DNA of 64,000 bases from Stutzerimonas urumqiensis (lineage in GTDB: Bacteria > Pseudomonadota > Gammaproteobacteria > Pseudomonadales > Pseudomonadaceae): positions 124,001-188,000 of the forward strand of contig NZ_RBZQ01000008.1 of NCBI RefSeq assembly GCF_003640395.1, in the 5' to 3' direction. The position numbers and the translations under genes were made by a program. The notes under the pieces were generated by a model. That model made no database searches, was not told the origin of the DNA, and was given only the letters and a program-made list of their open reading frames with translations. This document shows positions 1 to 7,772 of the stretch, piece by piece. The first letter of the stretch is position 1; the number at the start of each line of letters is the position of its first letter.

Positions 1-311
1 TCGACGCCCACTCCATTTCGGCCGGCCTCGATTACCCCGGCATCGGCCCGGAACACGCCTGGCTGCACGACATCGGCCGCGTCGAGTACACCTCGATCAC
101 CGACAAGGAAGCGCTCGCCGCCTTCCACCAGTGCTGCCGGCTGGAAGGCATCATTCCGGCGCTGGAGTCCTCCCACGCGCTGGCCGAAGTCTTCAAACGC
201 GCCCCTGGCCTGCCGAAGGATCACCTGATGGTGGTCAACCTCTCCGGCCGCGGCGACAAGGACATGCAGACCGTCATGCACCACTTCGACGAACAGGAAG
301 AACATATATGA
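1..311 (+). CDS. trpB: Tryptophan synthase beta chain, C-terminal part (5' end outside window)
   Basis: Only the last ~102 codons are present, and the frame is open from base 3. TrpB condenses indole with L-serine in a PLP-dependent reaction, as part of the cytoplasmic alpha2beta2 tryptophan synthase. Typical TrpB C-terminal features are visible: the [13 protein letters not shown] stretch, the [12 protein letters not shown] motif, and the NLSGRGDKD phosphate-binding motif near the end. The stop TGA at 309-311 overlaps the trpA ATG (308-310) in an ATGA arrangement, which implies translational coupling and equal expression of the two subunits. Confidence 0.96.
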   Translation, partial: DAHSISAGLDYPGIGPEHAWLHDIGRVEYTSITDKEALAAFHQCCRLEGIIPALESSHALAEVFKRAPGLPKDHLMVVNLSGRGDKDMQTVMHHFDEQEEHI

Positions 312-1117
312 GTCGCTTGCAGACGCGCTTCGACGAGCTGAAACAACAGAACCGCGCCGCGCTGGTGACCTTCATCACCGCTGGCGACCCGGACTACGCC
401 ACCTCGCTCGCCATCCTCAAGGGCCTGCCGGCCGCGGGTGCCGATGTGATCGAACTGGGCATGCCCTTCACCGATCCGATGGCGGACGGCCCGGCGATCC
501 AGCTCGCCAACATCCGCGCGCTGGCCGCCAAGCAGGACCTGGCGAAGACGCTGCGGATGGTTCGCGAATTCCGTCAGGACAACGGGACCACGCCAATCGT
601 GCTGATGGGCTACTTCAACCCCATCCACAAGATGGGCGTCGAGCGCTTCCTGGCCGAGGCGGTCGACGCCGGCGTCGACGGCCTGATCGTCGTCGACTTG
701 CCGCCGGAGCATAACGAAGACCTCTGCGACCCGGCCCAGGCCGCGGGCATCGACTTCATCCGCCTGACCACCCCGACCACCGACGACAAGCGCCTGCCCA
801 CCGTACTCAACGGCAGCTCCGGCTTCGTCTACTACGTCTCGGTAGCCGGCGTGACCGGTGCCGGCTCGGCGACGCTCGAGCATGTCGAGGAAGCCGTGGC
901 GCGGCTGAGGCGCCACACCGACCTGCCGGTCGCCATCGGCTTCGGCATCCGCACGCCCGAACAGGCCGCCGCCATCGCCAAACGCGCCGATGGCGTGGTG
1001 GTCGGCTCGGCGCTGATCGACAAGATCGCCAGTGCCGAATCGTCCGAGCAGGCCGTCGAGGGGGTGTTGGGATTGTGTCGCGAGCTGAGCGAAGGCTTGC
1101 GTAGCGCGCGCGGCTGA
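308..1117 (+). CDS. trpA: Tryptophan synthase alpha chain
   Basis: 269 aa, the usual length for TrpA. It cleaves indole-3-glycerol phosphate to indole, which is channelled to TrpB. The catalytic-loop motif [14 protein letters not shown] (Glu and Asp of the retro-aldol reaction), [10 protein letters not shown], and the phosphate-binding GFGIRTPEQ and ADGVVVGSA segments are all present. The frame is open upstream to about base 131, but the ATG at 308 is chosen because it overlaps the trpB stop and gives the canonical MSRLQTRF N-terminus. It is the last gene of the trpBA unit. A 356-bp non-coding stretch follows. Confidence 0.97.
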   Translation: MSRLQTRFDELKQQNRAALVTFITAGDPDYATSLAILKGLPAAGADVIELGMPFTDPMADGPAIQLANIRALAAKQDLAKTLRMVREFRQDNGTTPIVLMGYFNPIHKMGVERFLAEAVDAGVDGLIVVDLPPEHNEDLCDPAQAAGIDFIRLTTPTTDDKRLPTVLNGSSGFVYYVSVAGVTGAGSATLEHVEEAVARLRRHTDLPVAIGFGIRTPEQAAAIAKRADGVVVGSALIDKIASAESSEQAVEGVLGLCRELSEGLRSARG

Positions 1118-1157
1118 CTCCGGCAACCGTAGATACCTTCTTGCCCCTTACCGGGGA

Positions 1158-1186
1158 GGGCCAGTCTTGCGTCGAGAGGCTGGCCC
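1158..1186 (+). terminator. Possible terminator hairpin after trpA
   Basis: Stem GGGCCAG (1158-1164) pairs perfectly with CTGGCCC (1180-1186) across a 15-base loop, 41 bp after the trpA stop. Only a weak T-run follows (GATTTC), so it is at best a poor intrinsic terminator. Confidence 0.4.
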
Positions 1187-1265
1187 GATTTCAGGTGGTG
1201 CAGCATTGCTGCGCGGATGCACCCTGCGAGCCCGCTGTCGCAATCTGTTCGTCGTGGCGCTGTAG

Positions 1266-1297
1266 GGCGGGTTCAGGAGCGCAGCGAACAACCCGCC
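1266..1297. repeat. Extragenic inverted repeat (REP-like)
   Basis: GGCGGGTT (1266-1273) and AACCCGCC (1290-1297) form a perfect 8-bp stem around a 16-base loop containing GCGCAGCG. The composition and intergenic position resemble the short dispersed palindromic elements of pseudomonads. Only one clear copy was noticed in this window, so repeat status is inferred. Confidence 0.45.
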
Positions 1298-1473
1298 AAG
1301 GGATGTGTGTGTCCTGCAAGCCCGGAGCAAGTGGGCTGTAGCCGCCCTCACGCCATGAGCCGCGAACGAATCGCCGGCCGTCGATGACCAATATCGATGA
1401 CCTTGATTTCGACCGCATCCGCCGAGCGCGTAGCCTGCTGCGCACGCCCCTGTTCCCACGCGAGGAGACCGAC

Positions 1474-2316
1474 ATGCCCGATACCACCTACGTACCGCCA
1501 AAGGTCTGGACCCACGACGCCCCCTCCGGCGGCACCTTCGCCAGCATCAATGCTCCGACTGCCGGCGCGCGTGAGCAAAAGGCGCTGCCGGTGGGCAAGC
1601 ACCCGTTGCAGCTGTACTCGTTGGCCACGCCCAACGGGGTGAAGGTCAGCATCATGCTCGAAGAGCTGCTCGCCCTCGGCCACAGCGGCGCCGAATATGA
1701 CGCCTGGCTGATCAAGATCGGCGACGGCGACCAGTTCGGCAGCGGCTTTGTCGAGATCAACCCGAACTCGAAGATTCCCGCACTGGCCGACCACAGCGTC
1801 GAGGGCGAGCCGCTACGGGTGTTCGAGTCCGGCTCCATCCTGGTCTACCTCGCCGAAAAGTTCGGTGCCTTCCTGCCGACGGAAACCCGCGCTCGCACCG
1901 AGACGCTGAATTGGCTGTTCTGGCAGATGGGCTCGGCGCCCTTTCTCGGCGGCGGCTTCGGCCACTTCTACGCCTACGCACCCGAGAAGTACGAATACCC
2001 CATCAACCGCTACGCCATGGAGGTCAAGCGCCAGCTCGACGTCCTCGATCGGCAATTGGCCGACCGTCGCTATATCGCCGGTGACGACTACAGCATCGCC
2101 GACATGGCCATCTGGCCCTGGTACGGCGCGCTGGTGCGCGGCGAGCTGTATGGCGCGGGGGAGTTCCTCTCGGTGCATGAATACAGCCACGTACAGCGCT
2201 GGGCCGCCGACATCGCCCAACGCCCGGCCGTCATCTGCGGACGCAAGGTCAACCGCACCTGGGGCGAGGAATCCGAACAGGCGCCGGAGCGGCATAGCGC
2301 AGCGGATCTGGACTGA
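1474..2316 (+). CDS. yghU: YghU-type glutathione S-transferase / GSH-dependent disulfide-bond oxidoreductase
   Basis: 280 aa. YghU/YfcG-like (Nu-class) GSTs bind glutathione and reduce disulfides or peroxides in the cytoplasm. The N-terminal segment TYVPPKVWTHD, the thioredoxin-fold region QLYSLATPNGVKVSIMLEE (residues ~50-68), the NPNSKIPALAD cis-Pro loop and the FESGSILVYLAEK GSH-binding helix (~115-127) match the family. An alpha-helical C-terminal domain carries DYSIADMAIWPW. Start 1474 is chosen because GAGGAG lies 5 bases upstream. It appears monocistronic. Confidence 0.88.
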   Translation: MPDTTYVPPKVWTHDAPSGGTFASINAPTAGAREQKALPVGKHPLQLYSLATPNGVKVSIMLEELLALGHSGAEYDAWLIKIGDGDQFGSGFVEINPNSKIPALADHSVEGEPLRVFESGSILVYLAEKFGAFLPTETRARTETLNWLFWQMGSAPFLGGGFGHFYAYAPEKYEYPINRYAMEVKRQLDVLDRQLADRRYIAGDDYSIADMAIWPWYGALVRGELYGAGEFLSVHEYSHVQRWAADIAQRPAVICGRKVNRTWGEESEQAPERHSAADLD

Positions 2317-2348
2317 GCGCCGGATCGGCAGACGTCGGCCGAAGGCAT

Positions 2349-2376
2349 GCCCTCGCGTGAGGCGTGCCTCGAGGGC
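2349..2376 (+). terminator. Possible hairpin after the GST gene
   Basis: GCCCTCG (2349-2355) pairs with CGAGGGC (2370-2376), 33 bases after the GST stop. The loop is 14 bases and no T-tract follows, so function as a terminator is uncertain. Confidence 0.3.
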
Positions 2377-2543
2377 GGATGCTCGCGCCGGGGGCGGGCG
2401 CAGATAGCGGTCATCGGGCCGCGTCAGTGGCTGTTCGGCGCACCAACGTCGAACCGACCGTGGACGAATCGCATCCGCCGCTGTCTCATCGTCTTTCGTC
2501 TGCCCGCTTTGCCTGCGGGCGCCTTAACCGAAGGGACCTCCCG

Positions 2544-4208
2544 ATGAGCACAGCCCCCAACGCAGGACGCCTGCCCGATGAGCACAGCCTGGTCAATCTG
2601 CCCCGCCTGGTGTCGCGCTATTACAGCGAACGGCCCGATGTGGCCGACCCGGCGCAGCAGGTCGCCTTCGGCACCTCGGGTCATCGCGGTTCCTCGCTGA
2701 AGAACAGCTTCAATGAGTGGCACATCCTGGCCACCACCCAGGCGATCTGCGACTACCGTCGGAAGGAAGGCATCGACGGGCCGCTGTTCATGGGCATGGA
2801 TACGCACGCGCTGTCCGAGCCGGCATTCGTTTCGGCGCTGGAAGTGCTGGCGGCCAATGGCATCGAAACCCGGATCGACGCCGGCTGCCCCGAGACGAAT
2901 GGCGAGCCCGGCTACACCCCGACCCCGGCCATCTCCAACGCCATCCTCGACTACAACCAGGGCCGCAGCGGCGGGCTGGCCGATGGCATCGTCATCACGC
3001 CCTCGCACAACCCGCCGGCCGACGGCGGCTTCAAGTACAACCCCACCAATGGCGGCCCGGCCGATACCGGCGTGACCAGGTGGATCCAGGAGCGCGCCAA
3101 TGCGTTGCTGGCCGCCGGGCTGGACGGCGTCAGGCGCATGGACTACAGCCGGGCGCTCAAGGCCGCGACGACGCAGCGGTTCGACTTCATCGAGGCGTAT
3201 GTCGGCGGGCTCGATCAGGTGATCGACCTCGAGGCGATCCGCCATTCGGGCCGCACCTTCGGCGTGCATCCGCTGGGCGGCGCCGGGGTGCACTACTGGA
3301 CGCGCATCGCCGAGCGCTACCAGCTGCCGCTGGAGGTGCTGTCGACCACCATCGACCCGACCTTCCGCTTCATGCGCGTCGACTGGGACGGCAAGATCCG
3401 CATGGATTGCAGCTCGCCGCACGCGATGGCCGGGCTGATCGAGGCCAAGGACCGCTTCGATGTCGCCTTCGCCTGCGACACCGATCATGACCGCCACGGC
3501 ATCGTCGCCCGTTCGGTCGGCTTGCTGAACCCCAACCATTACCTCGCCGTGGCCATCGAATACCTGTTCACCCACCGCCCCGAGTGGAGCGCGCAGGCCG
3601 CGATCGGCAAGACGCTGGTGTCCTCGTCGATGATCGACCGCGTCGCCGCCGGTATCGACCGCCGCGTGGTGGAAGTGCCGGTGGGCTTCAAGTGGTTCGT
3701 CGACGGCCTGATGGACGGCAGCCTGGGCTTCGGCGGCGAGGAATCGGCCGGCGCCTCCTTTCTGCGCAAGGCGGGCGGTGCCTGGTCGACCGACAAGGAC
3801 GGCATCATCCTCGGCCTGCTGGCGGCGGAAATCACCGCCGTCACCGGCAAGGACCCGGGCGAGCGCTACCAGGCGCTGACCGAACGCTTCGGCGCGCCGG
3901 TGTACCAGCGCATCGACGCTGCCGCCGACCGCGAGCAAAAGGCCAAGCTCGGCAAGCTCTCCGCCTCGCAGGTCACTGCCAAGGCGCTGGCCGGCCAGTC
4001 GATCACCCAGATCCTCACCGAAGCGCCCGGCAACGGCGCCGCCATCGGCGGGCTCAAGGTCGTGACCGACAACGGCTGGTTCGCCGCGCGGCCGTCGGGC
4101 ACCGAGGACGTCTACAAGATCTATGCGGAGAGCTTCGAGGGCGAGGCCCATCTGAAGCGCATCCAGGAGGAAGCCAAGGCGCTGGTGGACTCGGTGCTGG
4201 CCGGGTAA
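2544..4208 (+). CDS. pgm: Phosphoglucomutase (alpha-D-glucose phosphate-specific)
   Basis: 554 aa, the usual size for this cytoplasmic enzyme, which interconverts glucose-1-phosphate and glucose-6-phosphate and so links glycolysis to polysaccharide and trehalose/glycogen synthesis. Features in order are GTSGHRG near residues 43-49, the phosphoserine loop TPSHNPP (Ser154), the Mg-binding DTDHDRHG, the sugar-binding loop GGEESAG and the C-terminal phosphate-binding [13 protein letters not shown] 2544 is preceded by AAGGGA at 2531-2536. The frame is open further upstream without a better start. Confidence 0.95.
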   Translation: MSTAPNAGRLPDEHSLVNLPRLVSRYYSERPDVADPAQQVAFGTSGHRGSSLKNSFNEWHILATTQAICDYRRKEGIDGPLFMGMDTHALSEPAFVSALEVLAANGIETRIDAGCPETNGEPGYTPTPAISNAILDYNQGRSGGLADGIVITPSHNPPADGGFKYNPTNGGPADTGVTRWIQERANALLAAGLDGVRRMDYSRALKAATTQRFDFIEAYVGGLDQVIDLEAIRHSGRTFGVHPLGGAGVHYWTRIAERYQLPLEVLSTTIDPTFRFMRVDWDGKIRMDCSSPHAMAGLIEAKDRFDVAFACDTDHDRHGIVARSVGLLNPNHYLAVAIEYLFTHRPEWSAQAAIGKTLVSSSMIDRVAAGIDRRVVEVPVGFKWFVDGLMDGSLGFGGEESAGASFLRKAGGAWSTDKDGIILGLLAAEITAVTGKDPGERYQALTERFGAPVYQRIDAAADREQKAKLGKLSASQVTAKALAGQSITQILTEAPGNGAAIGGLKVVTDNGWFAARPSGTEDVYKIYAESFEGEAHLKRIQEEAKALVDSVLAG

Positions 4209-4289
4209 GCACACCACCGTCGCGCCGACAGCGTGAAGCCGGGCCGCAGGTGGTGGTGCGCCCAACCCGCTGCGCGGGGCATCGGCTGG

Positions 4290-4979
4290 TTAACGCGCCG
4301 GCTCGATGGCCAGCGTCGACAGGCGCGCCTCCAGCAGCGTGGCGAATTGCCGGAACCAGCGCTGGTTGAGGGGCGATGGGTGGGGCAGCGGATGCAGCCT
4401 CAGCGCTCGCGCGCCGGTGGACGAGCGCAGCGAGACGTCCAGGCTGGCTTCGAAGCGGTCGTCGCGTCGCCAGAACGCCTCCAGCGCCTGCCGTTGCGGG
4501 CGCGGCTGGTCGATACCGAACCAGAGAAAGGCCTCGCGCCCTAGCGTGATGACGTCGCGACCCTGCCAGCGCTCGAGCATCAGCTCGCGTATCAGCGGCT
4601 GGAAGCGGGCCTTCACCGACATCGACCACGCCTTGTTGCCGATGGGCTTGTACGGCACGGTGTTGAGCCAGAAATAATGCGGCGTCAGGCCACGCAATGC
4701 GGCCTGATCGGCGGCGTCGTGGCCATGCAGGTGCCGGAACAGCACGCCACGCAGCAGGCGTCCGCCGGCGCCGACGAAGGGTTCGCCCCACTTGACCTCC
4801 TCCCGCCCGGGATCGCGCCCGAGGAAACAGAGCGGTGAGCGCGGATTCCCTTCGCCGATCAAGGGTTCCAAGGGGTCGCGATCGGCGGCGGCATAGGCGG
4901 CGCGGTCGATCCCGTCGGTCGCTGCCGCGAGGTCGCGAAATGCCGCCCGCTGCGTCTCGTCGAGCGGGCCGGCGTTCAT
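4290..4979 (-). CDS. Uracil-DNA glycosylase superfamily protein
   Basis: 229 aa. It carries the UDG-superfamily signature: a motif-1-like LGRDPGREEVKWGEPFVG segment (residues ~53-70), NTVPYKP, and a C-terminal HPLPHPSPLNQRW resembling the HPSPLN motif of family 4/5 and UdgX-type enzymes. Such enzymes excise uracil from DNA. The N-terminal cysteines that bind the [4Fe-4S] cluster in family 4 are not visible, so this is a divergent relative. The start codon overlaps the stop of the upstream DUF3299 gene by 4 bases, so the two are translationally coupled. Exact substrate unknown. Confidence 0.75.
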   Translation of the reverse strand: MNAGPLDETQRAAFRDLAAATDGIDRAAYAAADRDPLEPLIGEGNPRSPLCFLGRDPGREEVKWGEPFVGAGGRLLRGVLFRHLHGHDAADQAALRGLTPHYFWLNTVPYKPIGNKAWSMSVKARFQPLIRELMLERWQGRDVITLGREAFLWFGIDQPRPQRQALEAFWRRDDRFEASLDVSLRSSTGARALRLHPLPHPSPLNQRWFRQFATLLEARLSTLAIEPAR

Positions 4980-5515
4980 AAAAGATCGTCTTCCTCGACC
5001 CGCTCGACCGTGTCGGCATCCAGCGCATAGGCCGCCTGCGCGAGGGCGTTGTCCACTGGCTCGATCTGCAACGTGCCGTCGACCCACAGCGGCGCGTAGA
5101 TGTCATCGAGCATCAGCCCCTCGGGATAGCGCACCAGCACGATCTGGTTCGGCGGCGGTGGCGGCACGTGGATGCAGGCGCCGGGATAGGGCACGAGGAA
5201 GAACTCGGTGCTGCGGCCGGCGGCGTCCGTTTCCAGCGGTACCGGATAGCCGCCGAGGCGCACGGTCTTGCCGTCGAGCGCCGGGACGGTCTTGGCCGAA
5301 TACATGACTGCCGGCAGTCCGGCCTCCTGCTTGAGGCCGCCGGCGTCGCTGAAACCGCGACCTTCGGGGCTGTCATGGCCGATCTCGGGCATGTCTTCGA
5401 GGGCCTGGCGATCCTCGGGCGGCATGAGCGCCAGCCAGTCGAGTTCGGCCGGGGCGGCCAGGAGCGGGGTGGTGAACAGCAGACAGAGCAGCGAAATGAA
5501 AGGCAGTCGGGACAT
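4976..5515 (-). CDS. DUF3299 domain-containing exported protein
   Basis: 179 aa. The N-terminus is a clear Sec signal peptide (MSRLPFISLLCLLFTTPLLAA, likely cleaved after the AA). The mature part contains LDGKTVRLGGYPVPLE and the proline-rich PGACIHVPPPPPNQ, both typical of DUF3299, a family of periplasmic or secreted proteins of unknown function often found next to ABC-type export genes. No such export genes are present here. The gene overlaps the downstream UDG-like gene by ATGA. Confidence 0.75.
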   Translation of the reverse strand: MSRLPFISLLCLLFTTPLLAAPAELDWLALMPPEDRQALEDMPEIGHDSPEGRGFSDAGGLKQEAGLPAVMYSAKTVPALDGKTVRLGGYPVPLETDAAGRSTEFFLVPYPGACIHVPPPPPNQIVLVRYPEGLMLDDIYAPLWVDGTLQIEPVDNALAQAAYALDADTVERVEEDDLL

Positions 5516-5566
5516 GGAATTCTTGTGCGAAGGGGAAAGGGCCGCGGGCTGCGGCCCCTCGGCGAC

Positions 5567-5818
5567 TCAGTGCTTGCGTTTGGTCACCATACCGTAGATC
5601 ACCAGCAGGATGATCGCGCCGATCACGGCGCCGATGAACCCGGCCGCCTCGCCAGCGGCATAGATGCCCAGCGCCTGGCCGCCGTAGGTGGCGAGCAGTG
5701 CGCCGCCGATCCCGAGCAGGATGGTCATGATCCAGCCCATGCTGTCGTTGCCCGGCTTCAGGAAGCGTGCGATGAGGCCCACGATCAGGCCGATGATGAT
5801 GGTTCCGATGATGCCCAT
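5567..5818 (-). CDS. GlsB/YeaQ/YmgE family stress-response membrane protein
   Basis: 83 aa. Three hydrophobic helices with the family glycine pattern (MGIIGTIIIGLIVGLIAR, then GWIMTILLGIGGALLATY, then GFIGAVIGAIILLVIYGM) end in a basic KRKH tail. This identifies the transglycosylase-associated/YeaQ family of small inner-membrane proteins, often stress-induced and of unknown biochemical role. GGAGA lies a few bases upstream of the ATG. It is followed by the DUF3299-UDG pair 51 bp downstream, possibly in the same transcript. Confidence 0.88.
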   Translation of the reverse strand: MGIIGTIIIGLIVGLIARFLKPGNDSMGWIMTILLGIGGALLATYGGQALGIYAAGEAAGFIGAVIGAIILLVIYGMVTKRKH

Positions 5819-5937
5819 AGGCGGTCTCCTCAGCGTCGATGCGCAACAGTGCGCTTAACGAAGTGGACCGGGCCGGGCTCTGACGGTTCGCCGTGAGTGC
5901 GCCGGGCCAGACGGCCGGCGCACCCTGGCAGGACGGG

Positions 5938-7023
5938 TCAGTCGTGCGCGATGAGGGCTTCGACCGCTGCGATTCGCTCCTCGAGCGTGGCGCGGTCGGC
6001 GCAGCGCAGCGTAGCGTGGCCCACCTTGCGGCCGGCCTTGAACGCCTTGCCGTAGTGATGCAGATGGCAATCCTCGATGGCCACCACCCGATCCACCGGC
6101 GGCACCGTGCCGATGAAGTTCAGCATGGCGCTCTCGCCGAGCTTGGCGGTCGAGCCCAGCGGCAGCCCGGCGACGGCCCGCAGGTGGTTCTCGAACTGGC
6201 TGCACTCGGCGCCTTCGATCGTCCAGTGGCCGGAGTTGTGCACGCGCGGCGCGATCTCGTTGGCCTTCAGCCCGCCGTCGACTTCGAAGAACTCGAAGGC
6301 CATGACGCCGACGTAATCCAGGTGCTCGAGGACGCGGCCGACGTAGTCTTCGGCCAGCGCCTGCAACGGATGATCGCTGCTGGCGATCGACAGCCGAAGG
6401 ATGCCGCTGTCATGGCTGTTGTGAACCAGCGGGTAGAAACGGGTCTCGCCATCGCGGGCGCGCACGGCGATCAGCGATACCTCGCCGGTGAAGGGCACGA
6501 ATCCTTCAAGGATGCAGGGCACGCTGCCCAGTTCGGCGAAAGCGCCGGCGACGTCGGCGGCCGTGCGCAGGACCTTCTGGCCCTTGCCGTCGTAGCCCAG
6601 GGTCCGGGTCTTGAGCACGGCGGGCAGGCCGATGGTGCCGGCGGCCGCGTCGAGGTCGGCTTGCGACTGGATGTCGGCGAACGCCGGGGTCGGGATGCCG
6701 AGGTCCTTGAACAGGGACTTCTCGAACCAGCGATCCCGCGCGATGCGCAGGGCCTGCGCGCTCGGGTAGACCGGTACGAACTGGGAGAGAAAGGCCACGG
6801 TCTCGGCCGGTACGCTTTCGAACTCGAAGGTCACGAGGTCGACCTCGTCGGCCAGCTGGCGCAGGTGGTCCTGATCGCCATAGTCGGCGCGGATGTGCTC
6901 GCCAAGCGCGCCGGCACAGGCGTCCGGCGCGGGGTCGAGGAAGGCGAAGCTCATGCCCAGCGGAGTGCCCGCCAGGGCCAGCATGCGGCCCAGCTGGCCG
7001 CCACCGATCACACCGATTTTCAT
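5938..7023 (-). CDS. purK: N5-carboxyaminoimidazole ribonucleotide synthase
   Basis: 361 aa ATP-grasp enzyme of purine synthesis. It converts AIR, ATP and bicarbonate to N5-CAIR. The N-terminus (MKIGVIGGGQLGRMLALAG) is the canonical PurK start. ATP-grasp features follow: VLKTRTLGYDGKGQ, ILEGFVPF, AFEFF and NEIAPRVHNSGHWT. The adjacent purE is 28 bp upstream on the same strand, giving the usual purEK operon. Confidence 0.97.
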   Translation of the reverse strand: MKIGVIGGGQLGRMLALAGTPLGMSFAFLDPAPDACAGALGEHIRADYGDQDHLRQLADEVDLVTFEFESVPAETVAFLSQFVPVYPSAQALRIARDRWFEKSLFKDLGIPTPAFADIQSQADLDAAAGTIGLPAVLKTRTLGYDGKGQKVLRTAADVAGAFAELGSVPCILEGFVPFTGEVSLIAVRARDGETRFYPLVHNSHDSGILRLSIASSDHPLQALAEDYVGRVLEHLDYVGVMAFEFFEVDGGLKANEIAPRVHNSGHWTIEGAECSQFENHLRAVAGLPLGSTAKLGESAMLNFIGTVPPVDRVVAIEDCHLHHYGKAFKAGRKVGHATLRCADRATLEERIAAVEALIAHD

Positions 7024-7051
7024 GTCTGGCCTGTCTCCAGTAGGCGCCGGG

Positions 7052-7543
7052 TCAGGCCTGGCGCGGGTCCGGGTTGTCGAGCACGGTTTGCGTCTGCTCG
7101 TCGCGGAAGCGCTTGAGCGCCTGGTGATACTCGGGGAATTCGTGACCCAGCATGCTCGCCGCCAGCAGGGCCGCGTTGATCGCACCGGCCTTGCCGATGG
7201 CCAGCGTCGCGACCGGCACGCCGGCGGGCATCTGCACGATGGAGAGCAGCGAGTCGACGCCCGACAGCATCGAGGATTGCACCGGCACGCCGAGGACCGG
7301 CAGGTGGGTCTTGGCCGCGCACATGCCTGGCAGGTGGGCCGCGCCGCCGGCGCCGGCGATGATGACCCGCAGTCCGCGTGTTTCGGCCTGCTCGGCGTAG
7401 CGAAAGAGCAGGTCGGGCGTCCGGTGCGCGGAAACGACCGTCACCTCGTGGGGAATGCCCAGCTTTTCCAGCATCTCGGCGGTGTGGCTCAAGGTGGACC
7501 AGTCGGACTTGGAGCCCATGATCACGCCTACCAGTGCGCTCAT
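7052..7543 (-). CDS. purE: N5-carboxyaminoimidazole ribonucleotide mutase
   Basis: 163 aa, the normal size for class I PurE, which converts N5-CAIR to CAIR. It contains [11 protein letters not shown] (residues 5-15), the active-site [19 protein letters not shown], and [23 protein letters not shown] (quoted in part). The first gene of purEK. The 229 bp upstream hold no other gene. A TATACC-like sequence near 7656 could be part of its promoter. Confidence 0.97.
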   Translation of the reverse strand: MSALVGVIMGSKSDWSTLSHTAEMLEKLGIPHEVTVVSAHRTPDLLFRYAEQAETRGLRVIIAGAGGAAHLPGMCAAKTHLPVLGVPVQSSMLSGVDSLLSIVQMPAGVPVATLAIGKAGAINAALLAASMLGHEFPEYHQALKRFRDEQTQTVLDNPDPRQA

Positions 7544-7772
7544 CGTCGTGCCTCTTTGCGGCGCCCGCAGGCGCTTGGGAACAGGGAGCCACGCAGCGGC
7601 CTGGCTCGGCGAAAACGGCTGGAACCGCCATCCGGCGCGGTTCGAGGCGGCGCAGTATACCCGAAAGGTCCGCGCCTCAAGCAGCGCCACCGACCGCCCG
7701 TCACGCTCGGCTCCGCGCACGCGCCGTGCCGCGTCCGACCTGGCATCCGGCGCCATGCACGGCCGCCGCGCA

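Larger units (their letters stand above)
1118..1473. other. Intergenic region between trpA and the GST gene
   Basis: No credible gene was seen in these 356 bases. The stretch holds a GC-rich hairpin about 40 bp after trpA, a second inverted repeat resembling dispersed extragenic palindromes, and the GST ribosome binding site (GAGGAG, 1463-1468) just before the ATG at 1474. The GST frame is also open back to 1384. That 30-codon extension is rejected because it lacks a ribosome binding site and lies before the conserved YghU-type N-terminus. Confidence 0.6.

Noticed and set aside
2424..4265. 613-codon minus-strand frame opposite pgm
   Set aside because: Shadow of pgm. The protein is a His/Gly/Arg-rich mix without motifs, and pgm has complete catalytic motifs.
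4266..4278. Small CCCGC-TGC-GCGGG hairpin between pgm and the UDG-like gene
   Set aside because: Five base pairs and no T-run. Such stems are expected by chance at this GC content.
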